A stretch of 50,020 nt of DNA, taken from NCBI GenBank assembly GCA_900319485.1, contig ONOQ01000020.1:1-50020 (forward strand), read 5' to 3'. Position numbers and translations under genes: made by a program. Of the stretch, positions 1-8,052 are shown in pieces. The stretch's first letter is position 1. Every line of letters begins with the position of its first letter. The notes under the pieces were generated by a model that was not told the DNA's origin, searched no databases, and saw nothing but the letters and a program-made list of their open reading frames with translations. Source of the DNA: an uncultured Bacteroidales bacterium (GTDB lineage: Bacteria; Bacteroidota; Bacteroidia; Bacteroidales; UBA932).

Positions 1-1
1 G

Positions 2-337
2 TCAGGCGTAGGCATCACAACAGGCAACATCATCTGCGTGGTTCAGGAGAACAAGTACATCAACGCAAACTTACAAAGTGGAGAAAGCGCATTTGTTTCC
101 GGAAGTTATGTAACAGGGAGTAATTCCAATGCAGAGAAAATACTTGCCCTCAGGAATGAAGCCAGGCAGCAGCCCGGTTACAAGACAGGCCTCATCATTG
201 GAGGAGTGTCTTTTGGAACGGCCCTGGTTGGCGCAACCCTTCTCATTATAGGCGGTACCAATAAAAGGAAAATTCGCAATGCCGCGGAAGAAACGGTGGC
301 ATTGCTCTCTTTCAACTGCATCCCTGGTGGCGCTTAA
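2..337 (+). CDS. 3' end of an unknown membrane-associated protein
   Basis: The frame is open from the first bases of the window to a TAA at 335-337, so this is the C-terminal part of a gene that begins upstream; an in-frame GTG at 38 is only an internal possibility. The visible 111 residues include a hydrophobic, glycine-rich stretch (GLIIGGVSFGTALVGATLLI) that looks like one membrane span, followed by a basic segment (NKRKIR). I recognise no family. It lies 30 bp before a lipoprotein gene on the same strand and may be cotranscribed with it. Function unknown. Confidence 0.55.
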   Translation, partial: SGVGITTGNIICVVQENKYINANLQSGESAFVSGSYVTGSNSNAEKILALRNEARQQPGYKTGLIIGGVSFGTALVGATLLIIGGTNKRKIRNAAEETVALLSFNCIPGGA

Positions 338-367
338 CTTTCACTTGCTTTTTAAACTTATACTAAT

Positions 368-1381
368 ATGAAAAAAGGTATCATTTATTCACTGTTTCTT
401 GGCGCCCTGGCCCTTGCCGGGTGCTCTCCAAAAGTGACAACAACCCTTATCAAGGCCAAGGCGCCGCTGGAGCCGGGTGAAGAGGTCACGGTCCTTCAGA
501 AGGAGGATCCGGAGCCTGAGGACGCCGTGGTACTTAAAACCATAAGGATGCAGGGAAAAGACTATGATGAATTGATAGGGATGGCTGCGGACGAGGCCCG
601 TACCACCGGCGGAGAAGTCCTTAAGATTGTGGACCATTTGAATCCGGATATAACAAGCCCCAGGCACAGGGTATCGGCCCTTGTATTATCGGCCGATGAA
701 TCCGACAGCACCATCACCTCTTCCGGCCGCGTTGCCACAGACGTCATAGAATCGGACCTTGACCTTCGCAAGGAGAGTTGGTCCGTTCGCATTGCCCTAC
801 AGGGCGGTGCGTCATACAGAATCGGCAAGGAACCTCAGGGCGTGGATGCCGTAATGTCTTCGCATATCAAGAACCGCCGCTTGGGCGTTAATTATAGTGC
901 CGATGTTACCGTATTCATATCGGAAAACATAGGTGTTGGCATCAAGGCGCAGAATGTATATTACGGAGACAAGATGCCCGCATCCGTGGATGGGAAAAAC
1001 GGTTTTCTGGAAGATTATGAAAATATCTGGTTCGCCGGGCCGATATTTACTTTCCGTATGCCAAGCAAAAACAGGAACAATGCCTTCCTGGCACGTGCCG
1101 GATATGGACTAGCCGGGTATTCAGACTGGGGAAAGGCCGTTGTTGAGCCCTCGTATACCATCAGCGGAATAACCCCCGGGCTCCTGCTGGAAGTAGGATA
1201 CGACTTTGGCATAACAAAGAATCTGTCAGTTGGCGCTGCGCTTACATTTGTGACCGGAGCGCTTAGATATGCCACCGTCAAATACAGTAATGGCAAGACG
1301 GTTTATATGAGCATGGAGAAAGAAGATGCGGAGAGCCTTCGGAGTATCGGCCTCAGCATCGGCCTCAGGTATAACCTGTAA
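368..1381 (+). CDS. Outer-membrane-type lipoprotein with C-terminal beta-rich region
   Basis: This is a 337-residue protein starting at ATG 368 with a lipoprotein signal peptide (lipobox LALAGC, Cys near residue 19), so it should be exported and lipidated. The first 130 residues are charged. From about residue 140 to the end it has alternating short hydrophobic strands and glycine turns, ending in the strand IGLSIGLRYNL with a nearly terminal aromatic residue. That is the pattern of a small outer-membrane beta-barrel as in Bacteroidota OmpA/PorT-like proteins. I do not recognise a named family. A -7-like box for the next gene begins 27 bp after its stop. Confidence 0.7.
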   Translation: MKKGIIYSLFLGALALAGCSPKVTTTLIKAKAPLEPGEEVTVLQKEDPEPEDAVVLKTIRMQGKDYDELIGMAADEARTTGGEVLKIVDHLNPDITSPRHRVSALVLSADESDSTITSSGRVATDVIESDLDLRKESWSVRIALQGGASYRIGKEPQGVDAVMSSHIKNRRLGVNYSADVTVFISENIGVGIKAQNVYYGDKMPASVDGKNGFLEDYENIWFAGPIFTFRMPSKNRNNAFLARAGYGLAGYSDWGKAVVEPSYTISGITPGLLLEVGYDFGITKNLSVGAALTFVTGALRYATVKYSNGKTVYMSMEKEDAESLRSIGLSIGLRYNL

Positions 1382-1407
1382 CACCGCCATTATTCCACAA
1401 AAATGCG

Positions 1408-1415
1408 TATATTTG
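1408..1415 (+). promoter_or_regulatory. -7 promoter box of cysS (TATATTTG)
   Basis: TATATTTG matches the Bacteroidota primary sigma -7 consensus TAnnTTTG and lies 21 bp before the cysS ATG at 1437. It would give a short leader of about 15 nt. The downstream xth and folD genes follow with a 1 bp gap and a 4 bp overlap, so this box probably drives all three. Confidence 0.55.
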
Positions 1416-1436
1416 TAAGTTATAAAAAGGGATTCT

Positions 1437-2903
1437 ATGAGACCGTTATATCTTACAAATACGCTTACCCGCACTAAGGAACTCTTCAAGCCCATTCACG
1501 AAGGCCACGTTGGAATGTACGTCTGCGGCCCCACCGTGTACGGAGACGCGCACCTTGGTCACGCTCGCCCGGGAGTTACCTACGACGTCCTTTTCCGCCT
1601 CCTGAAGGAACTGGGCTACAAGGTCCGTTATGTGCGCAATATCACGGACGTAGGGCATCTGGAGCACGATGCCGATGAAGGCGAGGACAAGATTGCAAAG
1701 AAAGCCCGTCTTGAGGAACTGGAGCCCATGGAAGTGGTCCAGTACTACACGGAACGCTACCATGAAGCCATGCGCCTCCTTGGCTGCCAGTCACCGTCCA
1801 TAGAGCCCCGTGCATCAGGACACATCATTGAGCAGATAGAGACCATCAAGAAAATCCTTGCGGCCGGTTATGCCTATGAAAGCAACGGCAGCATCTACTT
1901 TGATGTCCAGAAATACAACCGTGACCACAATTACGGCATCCTTTCCGGCCGCACCCTTGAGGCCACCCTCGAAGGCACCCGCAGCCTTGACGGCCAGAGC
2001 GACAAGCGCGCTCCATATGACTTTGCCCTCTGGAAGAAGGCGGAACCGGAGCATATTATGCGCTGGCCTTCACCCTGGGGAGACGGCTTCCCCGGCTGGC
2101 ACCTTGAGTGCTCCGTAATGGGTGAGAAATACCTTGGATATGAGTTTGACATCCACGGCGGCGGAATGGACCTTATGTTCCCTCACCATGAGTGCGAGAT
2201 TGCCCAGAACGTGGCCTCCCGCGGCACCCGCGGCGTTCACTACTGGGTCCATAACAATATGATCACCATCAACGGCCAGAAGATGGGAAAGAGCCTTGGA
2301 AACTTCATCACGCTGCCTCAGCTCTTTGCAGGGGAGCATGAAAAGCTCACCCAGGCCTACACCCCCATGACCGTGAGGTTCTTCATCCTTCAGGCCCATT
2401 ATCGCAGCACCCTTGACTTCTCCAACGAGGCCCTCCAGGCCGCGGAGAAGGGCCTTTCACGCCTTATGGCCGCCTGGAAAGAACTTGGACCTGTCATTTC
2501 GAGCGACGCCGAGAAATCTCCTTCCGCTGAAGTTTCAGCCATCATAGACGCAGTGTGGGATGCCCTCTGCGACGACCTAAATACCCCCATCGCCATAGCC
2601 CACCTCTTCGATGCAGTGAAACTCATCAACGGAGGTAAATTATCGGCCGATGACCGCGCAGCCCTTGCTCAGCTCTTTGACCAGGTGGTTGGCCGGGTCC
2701 TTGGCCTTCAGGAAGAGGGCGCCGGCGCCTCCGGTAAGGCCGATAAAGCCCTGGAAGGCGTGATGGGCCTTGTCCTTGAAGCCCGCAAGAAGGCCCGCGA
2801 GGAAAAGAACTGGGCGGAAAGTGACCGCATCCGTGACACCCTTGCCTCCTTTGGAATCACCGTAAAGGACACCAAGGAAGGCGCCACCTGGACCCTGGAA
2901 TAG
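1437..2903 (+). CDS. cysS: Cysteinyl-tRNA synthetase
   Basis: A 488-residue class I aminoacyl-tRNA synthetase that charges tRNA-Cys with cysteine in the cytoplasm. Seen directly: Cys30 of the zinc site in YVCGPTVYG, the HIGH-type signature HLGH at residues 39-42, and the KMSKS-type loop KMGKS at 282-286, with the DALR-like helical domain at the C-terminus. Length fits the family. An odd stretch around residues 352-362 ([11 protein letters not shown]) is encoded by a dispersed palindromic repeat (2491-2519) that also occurs between atpD and atpC, so a mobile repeat seems to have been absorbed into the frame. It is the first gene of cysS-xth-folD; xth begins 1 bp after its stop. Confidence 0.97.
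   Translation: MRPLYLTNTLTRTKELFKPIHEGHVGMYVCGPTVYGDAHLGHARPGVTYDVLFRLLKELGYKVRYVRNITDVGHLEHDADEGEDKIAKKARLEELEPMEVVQYYTERYHEAMRLLGCQSPSIEPRASGHIIEQIETIKKILAAGYAYESNGSIYFDVQKYNRDHNYGILSGRTLEATLEGTRSLDGQSDKRAPYDFALWKKAEPEHIMRWPSPWGDGFPGWHLECSVMGEKYLGYEFDIHGGGMDLMFPHHECEIAQNVASRGTRGVHYWVHNNMITINGQKMGKSLGNFITLPQLFAGEHEKLTQAYTPMTVRFFILQAHYRSTLDFSNEALQAAEKGLSRLMAAWKELGPVISSDAEKSPSAEVSAIIDAVWDALCDDLNTPIAIAHLFDAVKLINGGKLSADDRAALAQLFDQVVGRVLGLQEEGAGASGKADKALEGVMGLVLEARKKAREEKNWAESDRIRDTLASFGITVKDTKEGATWTLE
2491..2519. repeat. Dispersed repeat inside cysS (CTGTCATTTCGAGCG family)
   Basis: A 29 bp sequence CTGTCATTTCGAGCG-ACGC-CGAGAAATCT lies in frame in cysS. It matches 40273-40301 between atpD and atpC except for two internal bases. 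The arms ATTTCGAGCG and CGAGAAAT form an imperfect inverted repeat. Its translation (VISSDAEKS) falls in a region where the synthetase family tolerates insertions, so it probably sits in a surface loop. Confidence 0.7.
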
Positions 2904-2904
2904 T

Positions 2905-3654
2905 ATGCTGAAGTTTATCTCCTGGAACGTAAACGGCCTCAGGGCCGTGGCAGGCAAAGGTTTTGCCGACGCATTCACGGAACTTGACGCAGACTTTTTC
3001 TGCTTGCAGGAAACAAAGATGCAGGCGGGGCAGTTGGACCTTGAGTTCCTGGGCTATGAGTCCTATTGGAATTATGCCGATAAAAAAGGCTATTCCGGAA
3101 CAGCCGTCTACACAAAGCACACCCCGCTCAGCATCCGCTACGGCATGGGCGTGGATGAGCACGACCACGAAGGCCGCCTCATCACGCTGGAGTACCCCGG
3201 CTTCTTCCTTGTTTGCGCTTACGCTCCAAACTCACAGGACGGCCTTAAGAGGCTGGATTACAGGATGAGGTGGGAGGATGACCTCCGTTCCTATCTATCG
3301 GCCCTTCCAAAGCCCGTTGTGTTCTGCGGAGACCTCAATGTGGCGCATGAGGAGATAGACCTTAAAAACCCTTCCACAAACCATTTCAACGCCGGATTCT
3401 CCGATCAGGAGCGCGGGAAGTTCACGGAACTTCTTGCCGCCGGTTTCATTGACACCTGGCGCTACCAGCACCCGTCGGACGTTAAGTATTCCTGGTGGAG
3501 TTACCGTATGAACGCCCGTGAGAGGAATGCCGGGTGGCGCATAGACTACTTTGTGGTCTCCGAGTCCATCCGTGACCGCATTGTCTCTACGGAAATCCAC
3601 AATGAAATCTTCGGGTCAGACCACTGCCCCGTGGAATTATGCCTTGACCTATGA
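2905..3654 (+). CDS. xth: Exodeoxyribonuclease III / AP endonuclease
   Basis: A 249-residue member of the exonuclease-endonuclease-phosphatase family, which cuts DNA at abasic sites and removes 3' blocks in base excision repair. Diagnostic motifs are N-terminal SWNVNGLRA, FCLQETKMQ with the metal-binding Glu, YAPNSQ, GDLNVAHEEIDL, SWWSYRMNARERNAGWRIDY, and the C-terminal catalytic GSDHCPVEL. Length matches bacterial ExoIII/ExoA. It starts at ATG 2905, 1 bp after the cysS stop, and its TGA overlaps the folD ATG by 4 bp, so translation is likely coupled. Confidence 0.95.
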   Translation: MLKFISWNVNGLRAVAGKGFADAFTELDADFFCLQETKMQAGQLDLEFLGYESYWNYADKKGYSGTAVYTKHTPLSIRYGMGVDEHDHEGRLITLEYPGFFLVCAYAPNSQDGLKRLDYRMRWEDDLRSYLSALPKPVVFCGDLNVAHEEIDLKNPSTNHFNAGFSDQERGKFTELLAAGFIDTWRYQHPSDVKYSWWSYRMNARERNAGWRIDYFVVSESIRDRIVSTEIHNEIFGSDHCPVELCLDL

Positions 3655-4502
3655 TCCTTATAGACGGAAAACAGATATCGGCCTCCCTTAAGGAGAGCAT
3701 CAGAGAGCAGGTGGCGCTGTTACCGGAAAAGTACGGCCGCGTGCCGCACCTTGTTGTGGTAAGGGTGGGGGAAGACCCCGCAAGCGTGGTTTACGTGCGT
3801 AACAAGGCCAAGGCCTGCGAGGCCTGCGGCATCCGCAACACCACAATAGTGCTTCCGGAGGATACGCCGGAATCGGCCCTTCTTGAGAAGGTGCGTTCCC
3901 TTAATGCCGATGATTCCGTAGACGGCATCCTAGTCCAACTTCCGCTGCCGGGACATATCTCGGAGGCTAAAGTGATAGAGACTATCGCCCGCGAAAAGGA
4001 CGTGGACGGTTTCCATCCCCTCAACGTTGCCGGTCTCTGGCAGAAAACGCCCCATATGGCCCCCTGCACGCCTTCCGGCATAATGAAACTCCTGGAGGCC
4101 GTGGGCGTGGATCCCAAGGGCAAGAGGGCGGTCGTTATCGGCCGAAGCAATATAGTGGGTCTTCCCGTTGCAAAGATGCTCCTGGACGCCAACGCCACCG
4201 TCACCACCTGTCACACCCGCACCGTGGATATGCCCTCCGTCACCCGTGAGGCCGATATCCTGGTGGTAGCCGCCGGCCGCCCCAAGATGGTTACGGCCGA
4301 TATGGTGAAGGAAGGCGCCGTGGTGATTGACGTGGGGATGGACCGGGACCCTGAAACCGGGAAACTCTGCGGAGACGTGGACTTTGACGCCGTGGCACCA
4401 AAAACTATGGCCATCACGCCCGTTCCCGGAGGAGTTGGGCCGATGACCATAGCCTGTCTTATGGAAAACACCCTTAAGTGTTTCCTTTCCCTTAGAACTT
4501 AA
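3651..4502 (+). CDS. folD: Bifunctional methylene-THF dehydrogenase / methenyl-THF cyclohydrolase
   Basis: A 283-residue FolD, which interconverts 5,10-methylene-, methenyl- and 10-formyl-tetrahydrofolate for purine and formyl-methionine synthesis. Motifs in order are YVRNKAKAC with the catalytic lysine, VQLPLPGH, DVDGFHPLNVAGLW, PCTPSGIMKLL, the nucleotide-binding loop GRSNIVGLPVAKML, and PVPGGVGPMTIA. The ATG at 3651 overlaps the xth stop (ATGA). Its last 11 bp overlap the end of the convergent lipoprotein gene. The window also encodes Fmt, a consumer of 10-formyl-THF, but not nearby. Confidence 0.96.
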   Translation: MILIDGKQISASLKESIREQVALLPEKYGRVPHLVVVRVGEDPASVVYVRNKAKACEACGIRNTTIVLPEDTPESALLEKVRSLNADDSVDGILVQLPLPGHISEAKVIETIAREKDVDGFHPLNVAGLWQKTPHMAPCTPSGIMKLLEAVGVDPKGKRAVVIGRSNIVGLPVAKMLLDANATVTTCHTRTVDMPSVTREADILVVAAGRPKMVTADMVKEGAVVIDVGMDRDPETGKLCGDVDFDAVAPKTMAITPVPGGVGPMTIACLMENTLKCFLSLRT

Positions 4503-5691
4503 CGGCTTTTACCGCGCTTTTCCCTTCACGGGGAACGTAAACCTTTCCGCGAAGAGGTTTGTCCTCTCCGGTAAGGTGAGCCTTGCCGTTGCGCTTGACT
4601 GCGCTTCTGGATACGTTGACGCTGCCCTTGGTCTTCACCATCGTAACGTCCTGCAGGCCGCCCGCGTTGTCAAAGAAACTGATGGAATCGTCATTGTAGT
4701 AGTGCCAGTTGCCGTTCTCCACTTCCTGGTAGACGTACTGCATACAGAAGAACTTGCCGTCAAAGGTGTCATTGCCGACGTTCACTTTGATGTTGCAGGG
4801 ACGTACAGTGACGTGCTCTTCATCGTCCAGTTGGGCGTAGGCAAGGTCTATACCTTCATCGGGGACAATGTAAAGGCCCATTTCTTCGGTGATTCCGTCG
4901 TAGTCTATCACGCCAAGGAAGAGTTCGTCAACCTTTGCTCCGTCAAGGTCGTCGTCCTCATAGGTGGTGATGTACTGGGAAACAAAGTACATCCTGCCGT
5001 CAGAGGGCTCGAAGAAAGTCTCAAGATACTCAAGGTTCATCTGAACCCAGTCTGAGTTGCCTTCAATCACTTCCCATCCATCCAGGCGGTATACCTGGTT
5101 GGCTTCCTCCTGGCTTATCTGGATGTTGTAACTGATACGGCCGTCGGAAACGGTCCAGTTGCCAAGCCAGGAAAGGTAACCGGCCGAGGGCTCTTCCTCC
5201 TCTACGGTGAACTTGCAGTAGGTGTATTCGCCGGTGAGTTTCTTGCCGGAATCCAGGCCGATCACAAAGGCATACCACGTTCCGTGACGGAATCTTCCAA
5301 ACTGGATGACCTCAGGGGCGCCCTGGTAGACGTAATCCGAGTTGTGCTCAAGTTCGTTTTTGAAGAATGCGAGGAGATCTCCGCCGTAAGTTGAGTAATT
5401 GGCCTTGTTGATAACGCTTACAAGGTAATTCTGATTGGCGGGGATGTTGTTGACGCGGATCTCCTCAGTGTAGGCGCCGCTCACAACCTTACGGCCCTCG
5501 TAGGTGATCTGCCAGGTTGAGTTCAACTTAAGTTCGGGGTCCGTCTGGGGATCCGGGGTGGAAGGCTGCTGGTTTCCGGAGTTGTCAGGCCTTTGGTTTC
5601 CTCTGGGATAATAAGGGTCTACACGGGTTCTGCAGCCCGATAGAACCGCGGCCATAACCACGGCCGCCATAAGATATCTGTAAAACTTCAT
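4492..5691 (-). CDS. Lipoprotein of unknown function
   Basis: A 399-residue exported lipoprotein with a clear signal (lipobox VLSGC). A proline- and asparagine-rich linker (PDNSGNQQPSTPDPQTDPE) follows, then repeated beta-strand segments beginning with W or L and rich in acidic and aromatic residues (for example SWLGNWTVSDGRISYNIQIS), in the style of cell-surface lipoproteins of Bacteroidales. The C-terminus is basic (VPREGKSAVKAVKF). I recognise no catalytic motif. A -7 box TATCTTTG on this strand lies at 5720-5727, giving a leader of about 25 nt. It is convergent with folD and overlaps it by 11 bp. Confidence 0.8.
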   Translation of the reverse strand: MKFYRYLMAAVVMAAVLSGCRTRVDPYYPRGNQRPDNSGNQQPSTPDPQTDPELKLNSTWQITYEGRKVVSGAYTEEIRVNNIPANQNYLVSVINKANYSTYGGDLLAFFKNELEHNSDYVYQGAPEVIQFGRFRHGTWYAFVIGLDSGKKLTGEYTYCKFTVEEEEPSAGYLSWLGNWTVSDGRISYNIQISQEEANQVYRLDGWEVIEGNSDWVQMNLEYLETFFEPSDGRMYFVSQYITTYEDDDLDGAKVDELFLGVIDYDGITEEMGLYIVPDEGIDLAYAQLDDEEHVTVRPCNIKVNVGNDTFDGKFFCMQYVYQEVENGNWHYYNDDSISFFDNAGGLQDVTMVKTKGSVNVSRSAVKRNGKAHLTGEDKPLRGKVYVPREGKSAVKAVKF

Positions 5692-5781
5692 AGTCTTTCC
5701 TCCTATATTATTTTACTTCTGCAAAGATATACAAAAAAGGGGCCATACGCAACCCCGGCCGCCTTGCCGCCCATTTGCCCC

Positions 5782-5887
5782 CGTGGAGGTAACTTGCTGA
5801 TACACAGTGTGTTACGTAAAAGAGGGTGCGAAATCTTCCGCACCCTCTTTTGTGTTTCTAATTGATAATCAGCCGATTATCTCCACG
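5782..5887. repeat. PE1: 106 bp palindromic element (REPIN-like)
   Basis: The ends CGTGGAGGTAA (5782-5792) and TTATCTCCACG (5877-5887) are inverted copies of one another. A perfect 13 bp hairpin, AAAAGAGGGTGCG at 5818-5830 and its complement at 5839-5851 with an 8 nt loop, sits exactly at the centre of the element. It begins 90 bp upstream of the minus-strand lipoprotein gene and ends 8 bp before the ssb stop. The stem with flanking A and T runs could act as a terminator in both directions. Same length, ends and stem as PE2 at 7763-7868. Confidence 0.85.
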
Positions 5888-5895
5888 CCTAGAAA

Positions 5896-6573
5896 CTAGA
5901 ACGGAAGGTCGTCAGAAGACTCTGCGGCAGGAATTGGTCCCTGGTAATCAGGAGAGACCTGCGGCTGAGGTGAGGCAGGAGCCGGACCTGCAACGGGAGC
6001 GGCCACAGGGGCTGCTGCAGGCGCAGGGCTGGGGGCCGATACCGGAGCGGGGGCGGCGGGGGCGCCATATCCGGGTGCGGGAGCACCGTAACTGGCGGCT
6101 GGCGCTGCTCCGGCGGGAGCGCCGTAGTTTGGAGCAGGCGCCGCACCGGCAGGTGCACCGTAACCGGAAGCCGGAGCGGAAGAGTAACCGCCCTGGTAAC
6201 CACCCTGCTGCTGTTCCCCTTCAGGGCGCTTGCCAAGAAGTTGGACAGTGTCTCCAACTACCTCGGTGGTGTAGCGCTTTGCGCCGGTCTGGTCTGTCCA
6301 CTGACGGGTGCGGAGTTTGCCCTCGATATAGATCTGACTGCCTTTGCGGATGAATTTTTCTGCGACATCTGCATTGTTACGCCATAGGACGATGTTGTGC
6401 CATTCCGTGTTTTCACGGAGTTCTCCGTTGCGGTCACGGAAGCGCTCCGTGGTGGCAAGACGGAAGGATGCAACCTTTGCGTTTGTGGCTGGATTCTGGG
6501 GATTGGATTCAAGGTAACGTACTTCAGGGTCATTTCCAACGTTACCGATAAGCATTACTTTGTTCAGTGCCAT
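5896..6573 (-). CDS. ssb: Single-stranded DNA-binding protein with long Ala/Pro/Gly tail
   Basis: SSB coats single-stranded DNA in replication, recombination and repair. The N-terminal 110 residues are an OB fold beginning ALNKVMLIGNVGNDPEVR, with RDRNGELRENTEWHNIV, the RKGSQIYIEGKLRTRQW core and YTTEVVGD. The remaining 115 residues are low complexity, built from imperfect repeats of GYGAPAGAAPAP, ending in the acidic tip SSDDLPF that docks partner proteins. At 225 residues it is longer than typical Bacteroidota SSB (about 110-150) because of this tail. It stands alone, without rpsF/rpsR, and its 3' end abuts palindromic element PE1. Confidence 0.95.
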   Translation of the reverse strand: MALNKVMLIGNVGNDPEVRYLESNPQNPATNAKVASFRLATTERFRDRNGELRENTEWHNIVLWRNNADVAEKFIRKGSQIYIEGKLRTRQWTDQTGAKRYTTEVVGDTVQLLGKRPEGEQQQGGYQGGYSSAPASGYGAPAGAAPAPNYGAPAGAAPAASYGAPAPGYGAPAAPAPVSAPSPAPAAAPVAAPVAGPAPASPQPQVSPDYQGPIPAAESSDDLPF

Positions 6574-6620
6574 AGTGATAATAGTTTACTGTTTGCAATT
6601 TACGAATAATTTATGAAAGT

Positions 6621-7466
6621 TTATACCTGTTTTTGAGGAATGTGAAGGAAAGCGGCTATCTGCTTCCCGGGAGCTTCTACCCTTACATTAATATACCGGA
6701 ATGCTTTCCTTTTCTGTTCGGGAGTCATAGAAAAAATTTCGCGGATATCCTTGACGAGTCCTGAAGCAAGGAGCACCCTTTTCATCTTGACATAACAGGC
6801 GTCGGACCGGCCGATGAACTGTTCCTTTATGTCATATTCACTTCCGGTATTGGCGTGAGCGGTTATCAGTTCATTCTCATAAGACTTGAAATGGCTTATG
6901 GCCGCCTTGTGGTCTATGACAGAGTATGTGCTGATTATGTAATCCGTAAGCTGTTCGCACTCCAACTTGCTGGGCAGCGAATCAAACAATCGCCGGAGTA
7001 GCGCTCCGGTGAGGTATCGGCCTTTAGATTGGCGGTCTTTGACAATTTTTAACGCCCTTCTAAGCGGCATGGAAGCCTTCCTCAGGACTATTGTGGGGGA
7101 GAATGGATGGCCGGACACGGCGTATGACGGTTCTCATTTTGCCGGTTTGGACGTCTTTTTGACTGCCCGGCCGAACGGAGTTTTGAACATAGAGCCCTTA
7201 CGGCCGTGGACGGCGTTATACTCACGGACAAAGAGAGAAGTTACAAGATCCAGGCACGCGCCCAGTTGACCGGATTCATTCTCTATTATAGAGTGGTGAA
7301 GATGATCCGGCATCTGGACAAGTTTTAGTGCTGTAACATTATACTTTGGAACAACAGTGCAATAAATGGTAAAGTATAACAAATGATCGGAAACGGTATA
7401 GAATATCACCCCACGGTCCTTGGGCCGCTGGTAACAGTGATAGAATATGCCTTCATTGTCTCTCAC
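6621..7466 (-). pseudogene. Decayed REP-associated tyrosine (Y1) transposase
   Basis: Two consecutive minus-strand frames make one broken gene. The 5' part (7466-7134, GTG start) holds the Y1-transposase core: an HUH-type motif in MPDHLHHSI and a candidate catalytic tyrosine in FVREYNAVHG, then MFKTPFGRAVKK. It stops at TGA after KPAK. The 3' part (about 7118-6621) is the typical C-terminal half of the Bacteroidales versions (SGHPFSPTIVLRKASMPLRRALK..., TGSEYDIKEQFIGRSDACYVKMKR). One missing A in the AAAA run at the junction would restore KMRTVIR. The roughly 25 residues expected between there and SGHPFSP are also absent, suggesting a frameshift plus a deletion of about 80 bp. These enzymes (TnpA-REP, RAYT) act on REP palindromes, and PE1 and PE2 flank this locus. 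Confidence 0.8.
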
Positions 7467-7762
7467 GGTACAAAGGAAAGTATTATTATCCGTTTCATCA
7501 CTCTGGGAAACGATTAATTAAACCCCATACCACAGGTGCCTGAGAGGCTGATTTTTGAAGATGTTTGCAGAATCACTGTGCCGGGACAACCACCCTGGTC
7601 ACATCGATACTACCCACAACCGCCCTTGCGCCTGATTTTCTGAAACGGCGGCTGAAACGGATATTGAAACGGCTATTGACAGACAGTGGACCTGGTCCAG
7701 TACATTTTTGGACTTTGTCAGGAGCATTTTGTGGACCTGGTCCAGCGCTTTTTCAAATAGCC

Positions 7763-7868
7763 CGTGGAGGTAAAACGCTGACTGTGAGGTGTTTATGCAA
7801 AAGAGGGTGCGATAAATGCCGCACCCTCTTTTATATAAGTTGCTTATAATCAATGATTTATCTCCACG
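7763..7868. repeat. PE2: 106 bp palindromic element (REPIN-like)
   Basis: Ends CGTGGAGGTAA and TTATCTCCACG are identical to those of PE1. The central stem AAAAGAGGGTGCG (7799-7811) pairs perfectly with 7820-7832 around an 8 nt loop and is identical to the PE1 stem, while the sequence between ends and stem has diverged. The stem centre coincides with the element centre (7815.5). A TGGACCWGGTCCA palindrome lies 18 bp before and another 14 bp after the element. Confidence 0.85.
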
Positions 7869-7882
7869 CGACCATCGGTGGC

Positions 7883-7973
7883 TGGACCAGGTCCACGGCC
7901 TACCACGGTATTGTCGATGGCGGGACCAGGTCCACGGCCTACCACGGCATCGTCGATGGCTGGACCAGGTCCA
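7883..7973. repeat. About 40 bp tandem repeat built on the 13 bp palindrome
   Basis: Three units start at 7883, 7922 and 7961. Each has the core GGACCAGGTCCACGGCC; the first two continue with TACCACGG and TATTGTCGAT or CATCGTCGAT, while the third continues into a degenerating run. The units are too similar to one another and too few to be a CRISPR array. Each contains one copy of TGGACCAGGTCCA, the middle one with its first T changed to G. Confidence 0.8.
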
Positions 7974-8052
7974 CGGCCCGACGCGGCACACCACAGGGCC
8001 GACACGGCACAACGCGGTCCACTACGGGCCCACCACGGCCCGGAACGCGGCT

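Larger units (their letters stand above)
7467..8052. other. 586 bp gene-free, repeat-filled intergenic region
   Basis: This gap lies between the 5' end of the transposase relic and the 3' end of the COG2426 gene. From left to right it holds short ACGG-type direct repeats (about 7638-7680), two copies of the palindrome TGGACCTGGTCCA (7687-7699, 7732-7744), element PE2 (7763-7868), and a roughly 40 bp tandem array carrying three more copies of the palindrome (7883-7973). A C/G-rich run of CACGGC/ACGCGG words continues to about 8050. Open frames across it on both strands are products of the tandem repeats and resemble no protein I know. Confidence 0.75.

Noticed and set aside
5818-5851. Reading each PE element simply as an ordinary intrinsic terminator
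   Set aside because: The stems may terminate, but the shared 106-108 bp length, constant inverted ends and exact centring go beyond what a terminator needs.
5782-5887. Integron attC site or cassette array as an explanation of the PE elements
   Set aside because: No integrase or attI is present, the ends lack the attC core triplets in the right place, and the elements do not separate cassette-like genes.
7883-7973. Possible short CRISPR array
   Set aside because: There are only three units, and the supposed spacers are near-copies of one another. No cas gene is nearby.
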